A DNA stretch of 64,000 bases from Candidatus Peregrinibacteria bacterium. GTDB lineage: Bacteria > Patescibacteriota > Gracilibacteria > UM-FILTER-43-11. This document shows, one piece after another, positions 48,519-57,376 of the stretch. The notes beneath the pieces were generated by a model, which was not told the DNA's origin, searched no databases, and worked only from the letters and a program-made list of their open reading frames with translations. The position numbers and the translations under genes were made by a program. Position 1 is the stretch's first letter, and the number at the start of each line of letters is the position of its first letter. The stretch covers positions 1 to 64,000 of the forward strand of contig CP064978.1 of NCBI GenBank assembly GCA_016699515.1. The letters run 5' to 3'.

Positions 48519-48528
48519 GGGATTTAGG

Positions 48529-48534
48529 TATAAT
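48529..48534 (+). promoter_or_regulatory. -10 element of the sigma-factor gene
   Basis: Perfect TATAAT 24 bases before the GTG at 48558. A -35 match is weak (TTTACG at 48508, spacing 15). Confidence 0.45.
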
Positions 48535-48557
48535 ATATTCCCGATTAATCTATTTTT

Positions 48558-49115
48558 GTGAGTAAAGAAAATCAGAAACAAATTGAAGCGTGGGTTTTAA
48601 AGGCTCAATCCGGCGATACACAGGCGTTTGGGGCTTTGTACGATTTTTTTGTGAAGCCGGTTTATCGATATCTTTATTACCGCGTGGAGCAATCCACCGC
48701 CGAAGATTTGACCGAAGAAACGTTTTTGAAGGTGTGGCAATATTTACCCAAGTATAAATTCGGGAAAGCTCCTTTTGGCGCTTGGATTTTTAAAATTGCT
48801 CATAATTTAATGGTGGATTTTTATCGAAAAAATCAGGTGCTCGACGAGTTGACCGAAGATTTTTCCGATCAGTACGATCCTCAACACCCCATTCATATCA
48901 CCAACTTAAAAATCGACCAAATTCGTGTTCAAAAAGCGATTCAAACTTTGCCGCCCAATTACCAGGAGGTGATTGTCCTTAAATACATCAATGAGCTAGA
49001 GAACGACGAAATTTCTGAAATTATTGGTAAATCCGAAGGTTCTATTCGTATCATTCAGTTTCGGGCGCTGAAGAAGCTAAAGCTTTTGCTCGAGGGCATA
49101 GGGCATAGCGAGTAG
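48558..49115 (+). CDS. RNA polymerase sigma-70 family (ECF-type) factor
   Basis: Alternative sigma factor, intact, 185 residues, GTG start at 48558. Region 2: FGALYDFFVKPVYRYLYYRV, AEDLTEETFLKVWQYL and GAWIFKIAHNLMVDFYRKN. Region 4: IQTLPPNYQEVIVLKYINEL and DEISEIIGKSEGSIRIIQFR (helix-turn-helix). The final residues EGIGHSE and the stop are encoded by the start of the GGGCATAGGGCAT inverted repeat. The next gene, 128 bases on, encodes a FecR/anti-sigma-like membrane protein, so the two are likely a regulatory pair. Confidence 0.95.
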   Translation: MSKENQKQIEAWVLKAQSGDTQAFGALYDFFVKPVYRYLYYRVEQSTAEDLTEETFLKVWQYLPKYKFGKAPFGAWIFKIAHNLMVDFYRKNQVLDELTEDFSDQYDPQHPIHITNLKIDQIRVQKAIQTLPPNYQEVIVLKYINELENDEISEIIGKSEGSIRIIQFRALKKLKLLLEGIGHSE

Positions 49116-49164
49116 GGCATAGTTTCGAATCCCTACTTGCTACTTACTATGCCCTACGCCCTAC
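49093..49164. repeat. Inverted repeat of the GGGCATAGGGCAT family, copy 2
   Basis: GAGGGCATAGGGCATAGCGA and GTAGGGCATAG on the left, CTATGCCCTACGCCCTAC on the right, followed by AAAAAAG. It shares its arms and the CTACTTGCTACT centre with 39921-39995. It overlaps the end of the sigma-factor gene and could attenuate transcription into the next gene. Confidence 0.85.
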
Positions 49165-49243
49165 AAAAAAGTGTAACAAATCCTTATATTCTTCGTTATA
49201 GATTGTGGACACCAACTTGCGACATTCCTTCTAACTTTTATTT

Positions 49244-51328
49244 TTGAACCCTTTTGAACCTCTTTTCCGTCGGCTGCGCCCTGTGGAACCCGATGCTCAT
49301 TTCCTGGAATCGAGCAAGCGTCGTTTGCTGGCTCAAATTGAGCTCGAGGCTCATGAACTCTGGTTTGTTAAATTAGTTAAGCACTTGCCGGTGGTCTCTC
49401 CCTCTTTATCTTTTTTACAGTTTTCACGCGTTCGCCTGATTGAACGTGTTGTCAGCACCAAGCAATCCCTTGGTTTTGGCCTGGCATTTTTAAAGCGTGT
49501 GACCGCGTCGGTATTGGTGCTTATGATCGCGGTGATGACCACATTGCTTTATGTGGAGCGCGATACGTCGGTTAGTGCGTCTGATATCACTTTTTTGGAA
49601 GTACTTTCCGGAGAAGCGATGGTCAAGCGTGCGGATCGTTTGGAATGGGATTCTATTGCTACTCAAACCGAACTTTCGGAAGGGGATTTAGTGCGGATTG
49701 GTGATTTAGGGTCTGCGGTGATCCATTTTTTTGACGACAGCCAACTGCGTTTGGATCAAAATTCCGCCGTTTTATTAGAACGTATGGTTCCCAGCAGCAT
49801 GTACCCCCGCCAAGGAGTGATTTCGGTTTATTTGCAAGAGGGGCGCGCTTGGGTACAAACATTAAATGTTGATGACGGCGAGACGCGTTTCGATCTTATC
49901 GCTCCCCATGCCATTGTGTCTTCTCAACACGCTTCGTTTGATGTTTCTACCAATCTTTTAAAGCCAACGCTTGTGCGGGCCTTTCGGCGTCAAATTTCGG
50001 TGACGGTGCGTAATCCTGAAACCGGTTTGGCCCTTGGGTCTGATGTGCTTGGCACCATGCAACAGATCACACTTTCCGATCAGTCCATTCGTCGAGGCGG
50101 TGCGGCACTTTCGTCGTTTGGCCCCGTCGATATGATTCGTGGTGATGATCAAGGGGAAAGTTGGGTGGTGCATAATATTGCGCAAGATCAAAATCACTTG
50201 GCCATGGTGCGCGAGCGCGAACTCCATGCGCTTAAGGCCAGTATCGGTTCTGTTCCCGGTGATTTTTTGTACCCACTTAAACGCGCCAAGGAGCGGCTTA
50301 GTTTTGTACTGCCTTTTAAAGGAGACGCTCTGAACAATACTATCGATATTGCCAATCAACGCTTGAACGAAGCGATTGTTCTGTTTGAATCGGGTGACGA
50401 TGAAAAGGCAAAGTTGGCCCTTTTGGAGTATCAAAATTTAGTGCGCCAAATTGCCGATGATTCTGCTTTTTCCAAAGAGGCTCTGGATGACTTGTCCCCC
50501 TCTCCTTCTAAATTAATTTCTAGCCGCGTGGTGCGCCCCCATCAAAAAACGTTGGTGGCCGCTTTGCCGGGCGATTCCAGCATTAGCTTGGTTAAGCAGG
50601 TGTTGGATGAAAGTGAACAACTTTTTGTGGACGATTGGCAAGAAAAAATCCAGTTGCGATTGGATAACGGACTTGAAAATATGACCCACATTCAGGATGT
50701 GGTCGCAGCAGGGGATTTAGAAACCGCTAAGCAGCTTTTATTGGCGCACCAGATGGATTCGACATCGCTTTTGGCTGAAGTGGAATCGCTACAAGATGAA
50801 GACGTTAAAAAGAATCTTTATGCCAAAATACTCACCGTTCAACAACAAGAAGGACGTTTGCTAGGTGATCTTGCGGAACACTTGGTGGATCAAGAAGATG
50901 CCGTTGAATTGAGCGCCTTGGTGGATAATGCCAGCCGTTCGCTCGAAGTCGCCTTGGAACGCACGGTTGAAGTGGCCGCTCCACTTTTGCCTGATGTGGC
51001 TCTTCGTACTCCTGAACTGAGCCCAACCGCCAAACAGGTGAACTATTTTGTCGAAAAAATTCAATTGTATAAAACCGAGCGTGGTCAACACAATCAACTT
51101 TCCAAATTGTTTATTGAATATCCCGAAACCGCCCGTGATTTAACCTTTATGTCCACTTTGGCAGACGCGTTGGACGGTACTGCCCGAGTGATGGTGGAAG
51201 ACCGCATGGATGCGGTGCGAGCCGAGGACGCCCGTGCCGTTAGCCGCGAAACCGAGCGAAAAATTCAACGCCAAATGGACCTTAGGAAGAAGCGGGAGGA
51301 GGGGCAAGCCATTTCGCCTTTAAATTAG
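49244..51328 (+). CDS. FecR-domain/DUF5667-like single-pass membrane protein (anti-sigma-like)
   Basis: 694 residues, intact, start TTG at 49244. The cytoplasmic N-terminus of ~85 residues (FESSKRRLLAQIELEAHEL is typical of anti-sigma starts) precedes one transmembrane helix (VTASVLVLMIAVMTTLLYV). Outside lies a FecR-type beta domain (LEVLSGEAMVKRADRLEW, VRIGDLGSAVIHFFDDSQ, YLQEGRAWVQTL), then a helical domain with SVPGDFLYPLKRAKERLSF, the DUF5667 signature, and a long helical C-terminus rich in Q, E and R. With the sigma gene just upstream, an envelope-stress sensing role is likely. Its last 47 bases overlap the convergent gene at 51282. The stimulus is unknown. Confidence 0.88.
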   Translation: MNPFEPLFRRLRPVEPDAHFLESSKRRLLAQIELEAHELWFVKLVKHLPVVSPSLSFLQFSRVRLIERVVSTKQSLGFGLAFLKRVTASVLVLMIAVMTTLLYVERDTSVSASDITFLEVLSGEAMVKRADRLEWDSIATQTELSEGDLVRIGDLGSAVIHFFDDSQLRLDQNSAVLLERMVPSSMYPRQGVISVYLQEGRAWVQTLNVDDGETRFDLIAPHAIVSSQHASFDVSTNLLKPTLVRAFRRQISVTVRNPETGLALGSDVLGTMQQITLSDQSIRRGGAALSSFGPVDMIRGDDQGESWVVHNIAQDQNHLAMVRERELHALKASIGSVPGDFLYPLKRAKERLSFVLPFKGDALNNTIDIANQRLNEAIVLFESGDDEKAKLALLEYQNLVRQIADDSAFSKEALDDLSPSPSKLISSRVVRPHQKTLVAALPGDSSISLVKQVLDESEQLFVDDWQEKIQLRLDNGLENMTHIQDVVAAGDLETAKQLLLAHQMDSTSLLAEVESLQDEDVKKNLYAKILTVQQQEGRLLGDLAEHLVDQEDAVELSALVDNASRSLEVALERTVEVAAPLLPDVALRTPELSPTAKQVNYFVEKIQLYKTERGQHNQLSKLFIEYPETARDLTFMSTLADALDGTARVMVEDRMDAVRAEDARAVSRETERKIQRQMDLRKKREEGQAISPLN

Positions 51329-54300
51329 TAAACGGATTTTGATAGCTTGCATATGGTTTTGTGGTTGGTGGCCATGGAAACGTAAAATAACGCTCCATGG
51401 GTTGTGTTGAGGCAACTACACCTTTTGTTTGTGCCACCTGCCACATTTTTACTAGTCCGTCTACTTTGGCTTGCCTTAGTTTATTCCCATAGGTCATGAA
51501 TTCTTTAGTTAAATCCATAATCCAGGCTGTACCACTTAGATCCATCTTACTATCCAAATAGAGTGCAGCTTGCGGGTTTGCTGCAATGGCTGCATTACGT
51601 GCTGCATAAACAATCAGTCGCATTTGCTCAACAGAATCTTTTCCATTTTTATTTAGCCAGTCGGTGTTTACTGTCAATCGTAGATTATGAATGGTTGGGC
51701 GTGGGTCGATGTTTCCTTTTGCCTCATATTCAATCAAAACCATAGATTTATTCGGGTCATCCGGTAGCGCTTTGATGACTACTTTAAAATCGCTCTCAAG
51801 CCTTTTTAATTCGTCAACTCGTATCAAGGCGATTTCACGTGGATTCATCCCTTCTTTTATTTTGTCTAGGTTTGCTTTTTGATCGATTGGCATCCCGTTG
51901 AACACATCAAAACTAGCATGATCCACACCGCCATCTTTTTTATCGGCGGCGTAAGGTTTTGCTTGATCAAGCCTAATTTCCCACACGTTCCTTAGTAAAG
52001 TTTCAGTGAGCGCATCGATCGCTCTTTTGTCATCATCACTAATAGCCGCAACCGATTCTTTACCATCCTTGGTTTGAAAAGTGTCCCATAGTTCATGTAA
52101 TTGCATTTTTGGAATTTCTTGATGCAAAGAGGCAAGGGCCGTTGTGGGTTTTGATTCTGTTTCCTTGAATTTTCTTTGGTAATATCGTGCCAATAATTTG
52201 CAATCCTCCTTAACCTTATTATAATTCCCATCGTTTTTAGATCCTGTATCATTAAGCCAATTAGTTACGTTCCTTATAAAAGTGGCCAGTTCATCTTTGC
52301 TTTTTTTGTGATAGTTTCCTTTTCCGTAGAATTGCAATCCTTCTAACTCGAAAACAGGTTCATCAGGCTGCACATCGGTGGGCATGGGTATTCTATGTTT
52401 TAGTTGTGCATATTTGCATAACTTGAACAATGGCCTTTTGTTCGCTATTTCTTCGTGGATCGTATCAGCGGTTGCACGGCGACGCATTATCTCTGCATTT
52501 AGCTCATCCTTGCCCATCTGAGACACATTAATACCGAATGTCTCGTTTAAATCCTTTTCTAGTTCCTTTGTTATACCCCCCTCTTGATCATTTAAAGTTT
52601 GGCTCATACTTTGCCCTTCACCTTTTCTAAAATATTCAACGGCGTTTTGCGCTCCTTTGGTAATGTCTTCGGTGGGTTGAGTACCACTATACATTGAACG
52701 GATTTCCAATAACCCGATAATTACTTCGACCAAAGCATCTTCCCTGTTTGTTTTATTAATTGCATTGAGGCTTAGTAAATGCTGCATCAATGGGTACTGG
52801 CTATCTTTGTACTCTAGACGTGCAGGATGATTTTTTGGCAAATTTGTGATGAAAATAGCTATGTCAATTAGCTCTTTGTACCGTTCCATGTTACCCGCTT
52901 CAATTATTGCATGAGCATGTATAATGGCTTCTTGGCGGTGGCGGTCAAAATCTGGAGCTATGTTTAAGATATCTGCGGCACCTGGCACTAATGTTACATC
53001 ACCTGCAAGGCTGGCTGCGATTGTAGCCCGGGTTGGGTCTGGGCTTGTTGCCAGATAGTCGGTCACTTTTTTTACTGCAATGCTTAGTTCTAGAATGGTA
53101 TCAATATAGCCTTGTTGGGTCTCAGTGCCTGCTACCCATTCTTCATCAATTACTTCAAGCATTGGAGCAATACCATCTCCTTCTTGATAACCACGATCTT
53201 TGTAAAAACCATACCCCCTTACGATTAGCGCGGCCTCCTTTGCATTGATTTCAGCTGCTTGGTAGGTTTTTTGCCATCGATCTGGATTTGTCATTATTGC
53301 ATCGGGCAATTCGGCCAATTTTTCCAAATCCTCAGGTGATCCTAATGCAGGATTTGCTTCGGCTCGGCCGGCTGCTGCAAGGTACATTTTCCCCATGCGA
53401 TCTTGTGCGGGCAGCCTTCGTAATTGTTCCGCCTCTAAAATTTCTAGATTTATTGGATGTGCCATTGTGTGATCACGTTCCAGTGATCGGGTGGCCAGCT
53501 TAAATATATCTGTACGTGGGTCAGGCAAACCGCCCTCTTCTTGTTCTGCTGCATGTTTGGCTATTGCCTCATCCAATCTAGAATCTAGATCTGCTGAGGC
53601 TCTTGGTGGAACGGGTTGTAGGCGTCGTCCGCTGGTAGAAGGGCCTTTTTTCCTTTCTAATAGAATCGGCGTAAGTGGCTCTGTGGCCGCTGCTAGTTCC
53701 TCTAATGAAGTATGGCGAGTGGGAGCTAAACCTTCGGCACTGGGCCCAAATGCGGTACTGAGTTGGGGCTCTTGTCCCACGCCTTTCAAAAAATCGAAGT
53801 CAGCCCTATCGTCTGGCCCACCCGCTTGTACAAAACCTTCTATGCCTGGCGTTTCCATATTTTCAAACCCTGCTGGTTGAGATAGCGCTGCGGGGGTTGC
53901 TGCATGAACAGCAGCTGCTGCCTCAGATGCGCCGTACGTTGGGCCTTCTTCAAAGCGATGAGAACGCATGCCTTTCCCTTTCATTAAAGCTTCTACAACA
54001 GCAACGCGTGTTTCCATTGGTAAGCCAGGAGTATTGTACCCCGTGATTAATGCAGCGTAATCCTCCAGTCGACTTTCTATCTGTTGAAATACCCGATCGG
54101 TATCTAATGTCGACCCAATACGGTCTATTGCTCCGTATAGGTCATGCCCTGCCATTCCTTGAAGCACTATGTTTCTTACTAATCCGGTTGCGGTTGGGTC
54201 GCTTTGTTTATTACAAAGCGTGACAATTTCGGTTTGAGAGGGGGTTCGTCCTTGCGCTTCGCGAATGACATTGGCTAATGACTGAATTAATTCCTGACGA

Positions 54301-55118
54301 TTTAGTCCCAACAATTCGAGTAATGGATGTTTACCACGCCTTACTTCGCTGCTGATGGCGATGAGCTGAGCAATGATTTTTATAAATTCAATACTGTCTG
54401 CGGCTTCGCGATTATTTTCAACAATTTCTGCTAAGTCACCAGCTGGCGCTGATGGACTGGTTGCTGGGCGGCTGGGCTGCTGGGCGGCTGGGGGTGTTGC
54501 GGGTGCAAGTGGGGGCCCTGGTAAAATCGGGTTTAACCCTGCTTGCTCAATTTGTTGTAGCTCCCTTTTAATTTGTGAGCGTGTTGGCTCTTCAGCACAT
54601 CTTTTTAGCTCGTCTGCCACCTGGTTGTAGCGATCAATAAAACTTCTGTATTCCTGCTCGACCTCGTCGGTTGTGTCGGCACCCTCATATAATTTCAATG
54701 TCATCATCATGAAATCTTGATCTGTGTATGCATCATTGTTGATTAGGCTCATTTCGTGAATTGTGTGATATCCTCTACTTGATTCACATACACTCAATAT
54801 CTCATCGCTTATTCTTGAGCCTAATTTTAGTCGATCGTAGAATGCATTTTGATCTTTGTAGTTATTAAATTTACTGGCTTGTTGAACAATTTTGATCGCT
54901 AGTCGTAGGCCTTGTACCGGCTTTGGATTCTGTAAAATCATCACTTCTAGCTGCTCTTCGGTGGTGAGTGAGAGGCTTGCGTCTGGTTGGGTTGCATGCG
55001 TTTGCCCCATATTCCCTAACCGCCTTCGCGTCTTATCAGCCACTTGTTCTTTTGAAGGTCTGGATGGTTTGCTGACTGCGCTACTCTCAATGCCGAGTAT
55101 TTTTTTGAAGAAACTCAT
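51282..55118 (-). CDS. Very large hypothetical protein (1278 residues)
   Basis: Unrecognised, uninterrupted. It starts MSFFKKILGIESS with no signal peptide or transmembrane helix, so probably cytoplasmic. Residues ~60-200 are helical and charged (LRLAIKIVQQASKFNNY, YRSFIDRYNQVADELKRC). A proline/alanine linker at ~205-240 and another low-complexity stretch at ~420-570 separate helical blocks (LDSRLDEAIAKHAAEQEE). The C-terminal ~450 residues look ordered (VFELEGLQFYGKGNYHKK, FKVVIKALPDDPNKSMVLI, LRLTVNTDWLNKNGK) and end in a proline-rich tail. It overlaps the FecR-domain gene by 47 bases at the 3' ends and lies 11 bases after the gene at 55130, so it is probably last in a long minus-strand operon. 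No function suggested. Confidence 0.85.
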   Translation of the reverse strand: MSFFKKILGIESSAVSKPSRPSKEQVADKTRRRLGNMGQTHATQPDASLSLTTEEQLEVMILQNPKPVQGLRLAIKIVQQASKFNNYKDQNAFYDRLKLGSRISDEILSVCESSRGYHTIHEMSLINNDAYTDQDFMMMTLKLYEGADTTDEVEQEYRSFIDRYNQVADELKRCAEEPTRSQIKRELQQIEQAGLNPILPGPPLAPATPPAAQQPSRPATSPSAPAGDLAEIVENNREAADSIEFIKIIAQLIAISSEVRRGKHPLLELLGLNRQELIQSLANVIREAQGRTPSQTEIVTLCNKQSDPTATGLVRNIVLQGMAGHDLYGAIDRIGSTLDTDRVFQQIESRLEDYAALITGYNTPGLPMETRVAVVEALMKGKGMRSHRFEEGPTYGASEAAAAVHAATPAALSQPAGFENMETPGIEGFVQAGGPDDRADFDFLKGVGQEPQLSTAFGPSAEGLAPTRHTSLEELAAATEPLTPILLERKKGPSTSGRRLQPVPPRASADLDSRLDEAIAKHAAEQEEGGLPDPRTDIFKLATRSLERDHTMAHPINLEILEAEQLRRLPAQDRMGKMYLAAAGRAEANPALGSPEDLEKLAELPDAIMTNPDRWQKTYQAAEINAKEAALIVRGYGFYKDRGYQEGDGIAPMLEVIDEEWVAGTETQQGYIDTILELSIAVKKVTDYLATSPDPTRATIAASLAGDVTLVPGAADILNIAPDFDRHRQEAIIHAHAIIEAGNMERYKELIDIAIFITNLPKNHPARLEYKDSQYPLMQHLLSLNAINKTNREDALVEVIIGLLEIRSMYSGTQPTEDITKGAQNAVEYFRKGEGQSMSQTLNDQEGGITKELEKDLNETFGINVSQMGKDELNAEIMRRRATADTIHEEIANKRPLFKLCKYAQLKHRIPMPTDVQPDEPVFELEGLQFYGKGNYHKKSKDELATFIRNVTNWLNDTGSKNDGNYNKVKEDCKLLARYYQRKFKETESKPTTALASLHQEIPKMQLHELWDTFQTKDGKESVAAISDDDKRAIDALTETLLRNVWEIRLDQAKPYAADKKDGGVDHASFDVFNGMPIDQKANLDKIKEGMNPREIALIRVDELKRLESDFKVVIKALPDDPNKSMVLIEYEAKGNIDPRPTIHNLRLTVNTDWLNKNGKDSVEQMRLIVYAARNAAIAANPQAALYLDSKMDLSGTAWIMDLTKEFMTYGNKLRQAKVDGLVKMWQVAQTKGVVASTQPMERYFTFPWPPTTKPYASYQNPFTNLKAKWLAPPPASS

Positions 55119-55129
55119 GATGTTTGAAC

Positions 55130-56350
55130 TTAAGAGTTAGATTGAGGACCTCGGGCGAGGTCTTTGTTGTGTGCTAAATGACGATTATATAGCTCTCGTT
55201 GTTTTCTAAATTCAAGGTAGGCGCCGATAATAGGCCAATTTAGAAGACCTTTGCGATCGACGGTTTCTAGTGGCCATTCGGCTGTTCTAAATGCATCTCG
55301 GCGATAGTCGTTGTTGGCGCCTTGTGCGTTGATGCTTTCGTTTGCTAATGTTTTCGATAGGCCCCTAAAAAATGGATTTGATGCACCAATAGCGAGTAAT
55401 AATAGCAAAAGCCCCATGATGGTTCCCCAAGGTGAGTTATCGGCTGATTTTAGTGCCTCGAGCTGATCTTTAAATTGCTCTTGAACCTCTCTTGGTAGTT
55501 TGTCGAGTACTTTTATTTCGAATTCTGCTAGCATTCGTTCGGCGGCTTTTTCTACTTCTTCGGCGTAGGCTTTGGTGTCTGTGGTGCTCCATTTTTCGGG
55601 TTCGCCTTCCGGTTTTTTTGTGTACAATTCGGCGAGTCCGTCTTGAATGACCTTTTGTCCTTCTTCGACAGCAGCACGTATTTTACCCTTTTCTCCTTCG
55701 GGCAGTTCGTTGCTTTTTACGCTCAGTACATCCAGCAACGCTCCGATTTCTTCCTCGGGTTGACCGTCGTTTAGTTTTTGTAAAAATTCGTACAAGGCGG
55801 TTCCAGTCAGGACTTTTTCTTCGGGTTTCGCTTCGTCGCCACCTGGTTCTTCTTCAGCCGGGGCGGCTTTTTCTTCTAATTTTTTGGCTTTAGCTGCTTT
55901 TTTAGCCTCCTCTTGTTCGCGTCGTCTTTGTTCACGGGCTTCTGCGCGCTTCTGCGCTTGTTCTGCTTTTTTAGCGGCTGCATCTGCATCTGCCTTCGGC
56001 TTTGTGGCACCCCCTTTTTTAGGCTCTGGCGCCGGAGTCTCTTGTTCGGGCCTAGCGGTAGGCGGATTAGTTGACACTTGGCAGAACATAGTCGGGTCCA
56101 CTGCTGCCCCATTTTTGGCGGCCTTTTGAGCACGTTCGCAGGCGCATACTTGGCTTACCCAATTGCGGACTTCGTTGGTTTGGGTCATTTTTGCTGCCGC
56201 TGCTTTGGCTGAGTCGCAACTTGGTGGCTTTGCTTCGGCTACGTCGGGCGCTCCGGTTAAAGCGAGCATGGCAGCCCCGGCTTGTAGTAGTCGGTTGATC
56301 TTTTGCCGGGTAGTGGAATGACCTAATGATGGTAGTTTTTCTTTACTCAT
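55130..56350 (-). CDS. Hypothetical membrane protein with charged Ala/Lys/Glu-rich coiled region
   Basis: 406 residues, unrecognised. The N-terminus has a possible signal peptide ending LALTGAPDVAEAKPPSC. Four cysteines follow within ~55 residues (PPSCDSAK, VSQVCACERAQ, TMFCQVS). Residues ~120-180 are low-complexity A/K/E/R and probably coiled coil (KKAEQAQKRAEAREQRRRE). A helical domain (EFLQKLNDGQPEEEIGALL) leads to a C-terminal transmembrane helix WGTIMGLLLLLLAIGASNPF, with a basic tail after it. It lies in the minus-strand series of unknown envelope proteins. Confidence 0.82.
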   Translation of the reverse strand: MSKEKLPSLGHSTTRQKINRLLQAGAAMLALTGAPDVAEAKPPSCDSAKAAAAKMTQTNEVRNWVSQVCACERAQKAAKNGAAVDPTMFCQVSTNPPTARPEQETPAPEPKKGGATKPKADADAAAKKAEQAQKRAEAREQRRREQEEAKKAAKAKKLEEKAAPAEEEPGGDEAKPEEKVLTGTALYEFLQKLNDGQPEEEIGALLDVLSVKSNELPEGEKGKIRAAVEEGQKVIQDGLAELYTKKPEGEPEKWSTTDTKAYAEEVEKAAERMLAEFEIKVLDKLPREVQEQFKDQLEALKSADNSPWGTIMGLLLLLLAIGASNPFFRGLSKTLANESINAQGANNDYRRDAFRTAEWPLETVDRKGLLNWPIIGAYLEFRKQRELYNRHLAHNKDLARGPQSNS

Positions 56351-56405
56351 TTTTACAAATTATTCTGTTAATTATATCATTTTAACAATTTTTTGTCAAT
56401 CTAGC

Positions 56406-57242
56406 CTAGGCTTTTTCGCTATTAAATGAATTTAAGAAGGCAATATTTGCAGGAGTCCAGGGGGCATTTACGATGGCTCCTATATTTTCGCGCCAACCAC
56501 CCATGCTTTCTTTTAATTTTTCAGCATATTTCCATTTAGCTTTTGCAAACAATCCAATGGGTTTTCTGGGAAAGCGAGTCAGCGGTTCCATAGGCCTTAA
56601 TAACGGCAAGTGGCTGTGTTTGGCCAGCTTAACTGAACTAAGCCCATGTTTACCAAGTTCATAGGTACTTTTTACTACTCCTACTCCATCTACATTGGCT
56701 ATATTTTCGATCACACTCGCTACTTTGTTACGCGTTTCTTTGGCATATTCCCAAGCGTCAATTCCGGTGTTGATAAAGGTATCCTTTAACCCGGTCATAA
56801 AACGCCAAGGTGACGCCGCCACATGGAAGGGAAATTTCACCCCTTCAACAATGGTGGTTTTGGGAATGTCGATTAAATCGGTTTTTAAATTACCAAAAAT
56901 TGCTTCGGCGGCGTGCCTGGTAGGATTAATCACCATATGCGCCATATTTTTTGCGATTTCCAATGCGGTGCCAATGCCATGATCTAATCCTTTAGCGATT
57001 TTGCCAGCCGTTAGGTCATAAGCTCCTTTTACCAAGGCTTTCGAGGCAGTCCAGGGAGGATTGGCTACTGCTCGGCTTATGTTAAAGGCGCCTTTGGCTA
57101 ATCCCCAGGCTTTGCTACCAGCGTATCCGGCGGCGGCCATTGGCGCGGCTAGCAAGTATACAGCCCGACGGGGTCGTCCACTTAGTGTGATCGATTGTGG
57201 CCCGTGCTGGCGGTGATGGATTGTAGTTGAATGATGAAACAT
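56406..57242 (-). CDS. Hypothetical protein with repeated amphipathic helices
   Basis: 278 residues, unrecognised. A weakly hydrophobic segment near residues 27-55 (AVYLLAAPMAAAGYAGSKA) is followed by similar segments at about 20-30 residue spacing, each with an NP or SP turn (RAVANPPWTASKALVKGAY, MVINPTRHAAEAIFG, HVAASPWRFMTGLKD, IVNAPWTPANIAFLNS). The recurring small-residue pattern suggests a tandem helical repeat that could line a membrane surface. No cysteines or catalytic motifs. It sits 55 bases upstream of the gene at 55130. Confidence 0.75.
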   Translation of the reverse strand: MFHHSTTIHHRQHGPQSITLSGRPRRAVYLLAAPMAAAGYAGSKAWGLAKGAFNISRAVANPPWTASKALVKGAYDLTAGKIAKGLDHGIGTALEIAKNMAHMVINPTRHAAEAIFGNLKTDLIDIPKTTIVEGVKFPFHVAASPWRFMTGLKDTFINTGIDAWEYAKETRNKVASVIENIANVDGVGVVKSTYELGKHGLSSVKLAKHSHLPLLRPMEPLTRFPRKPIGLFAKAKWKYAEKLKESMGGWRENIGAIVNAPWTPANIAFLNSFNSEKA

Positions 57243-57302
57243 GTGTTTTATTAATTATTCAATATTGAAGATTATTTATTATGGAACAATGTTTAATTTA
57301 AT

Positions 57303-57363
57303 TAGGCGATGATTTAGCGAAGGAAGAGGTGGAAGGGCTAGCTATCGCAGCAGTCCTTCCACC
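57303..57363. repeat. Left 16-bp inverted repeat plus a hairpin, downstream of the high-GC gene
   Basis: TAGGCGATGATTTAGC at 57303-57318 is the exact reverse complement of GCTAAATCATCGCCTA at 58720-58735. Just inside it, GGTGGAAGG (57328-57336) and CCTTCCACC (57355-57363) form a 9-bp hairpin that may terminate the high-GC gene. Confidence 0.8.
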
Positions 57364-57376
57364 AGCTCCCCGCCTT

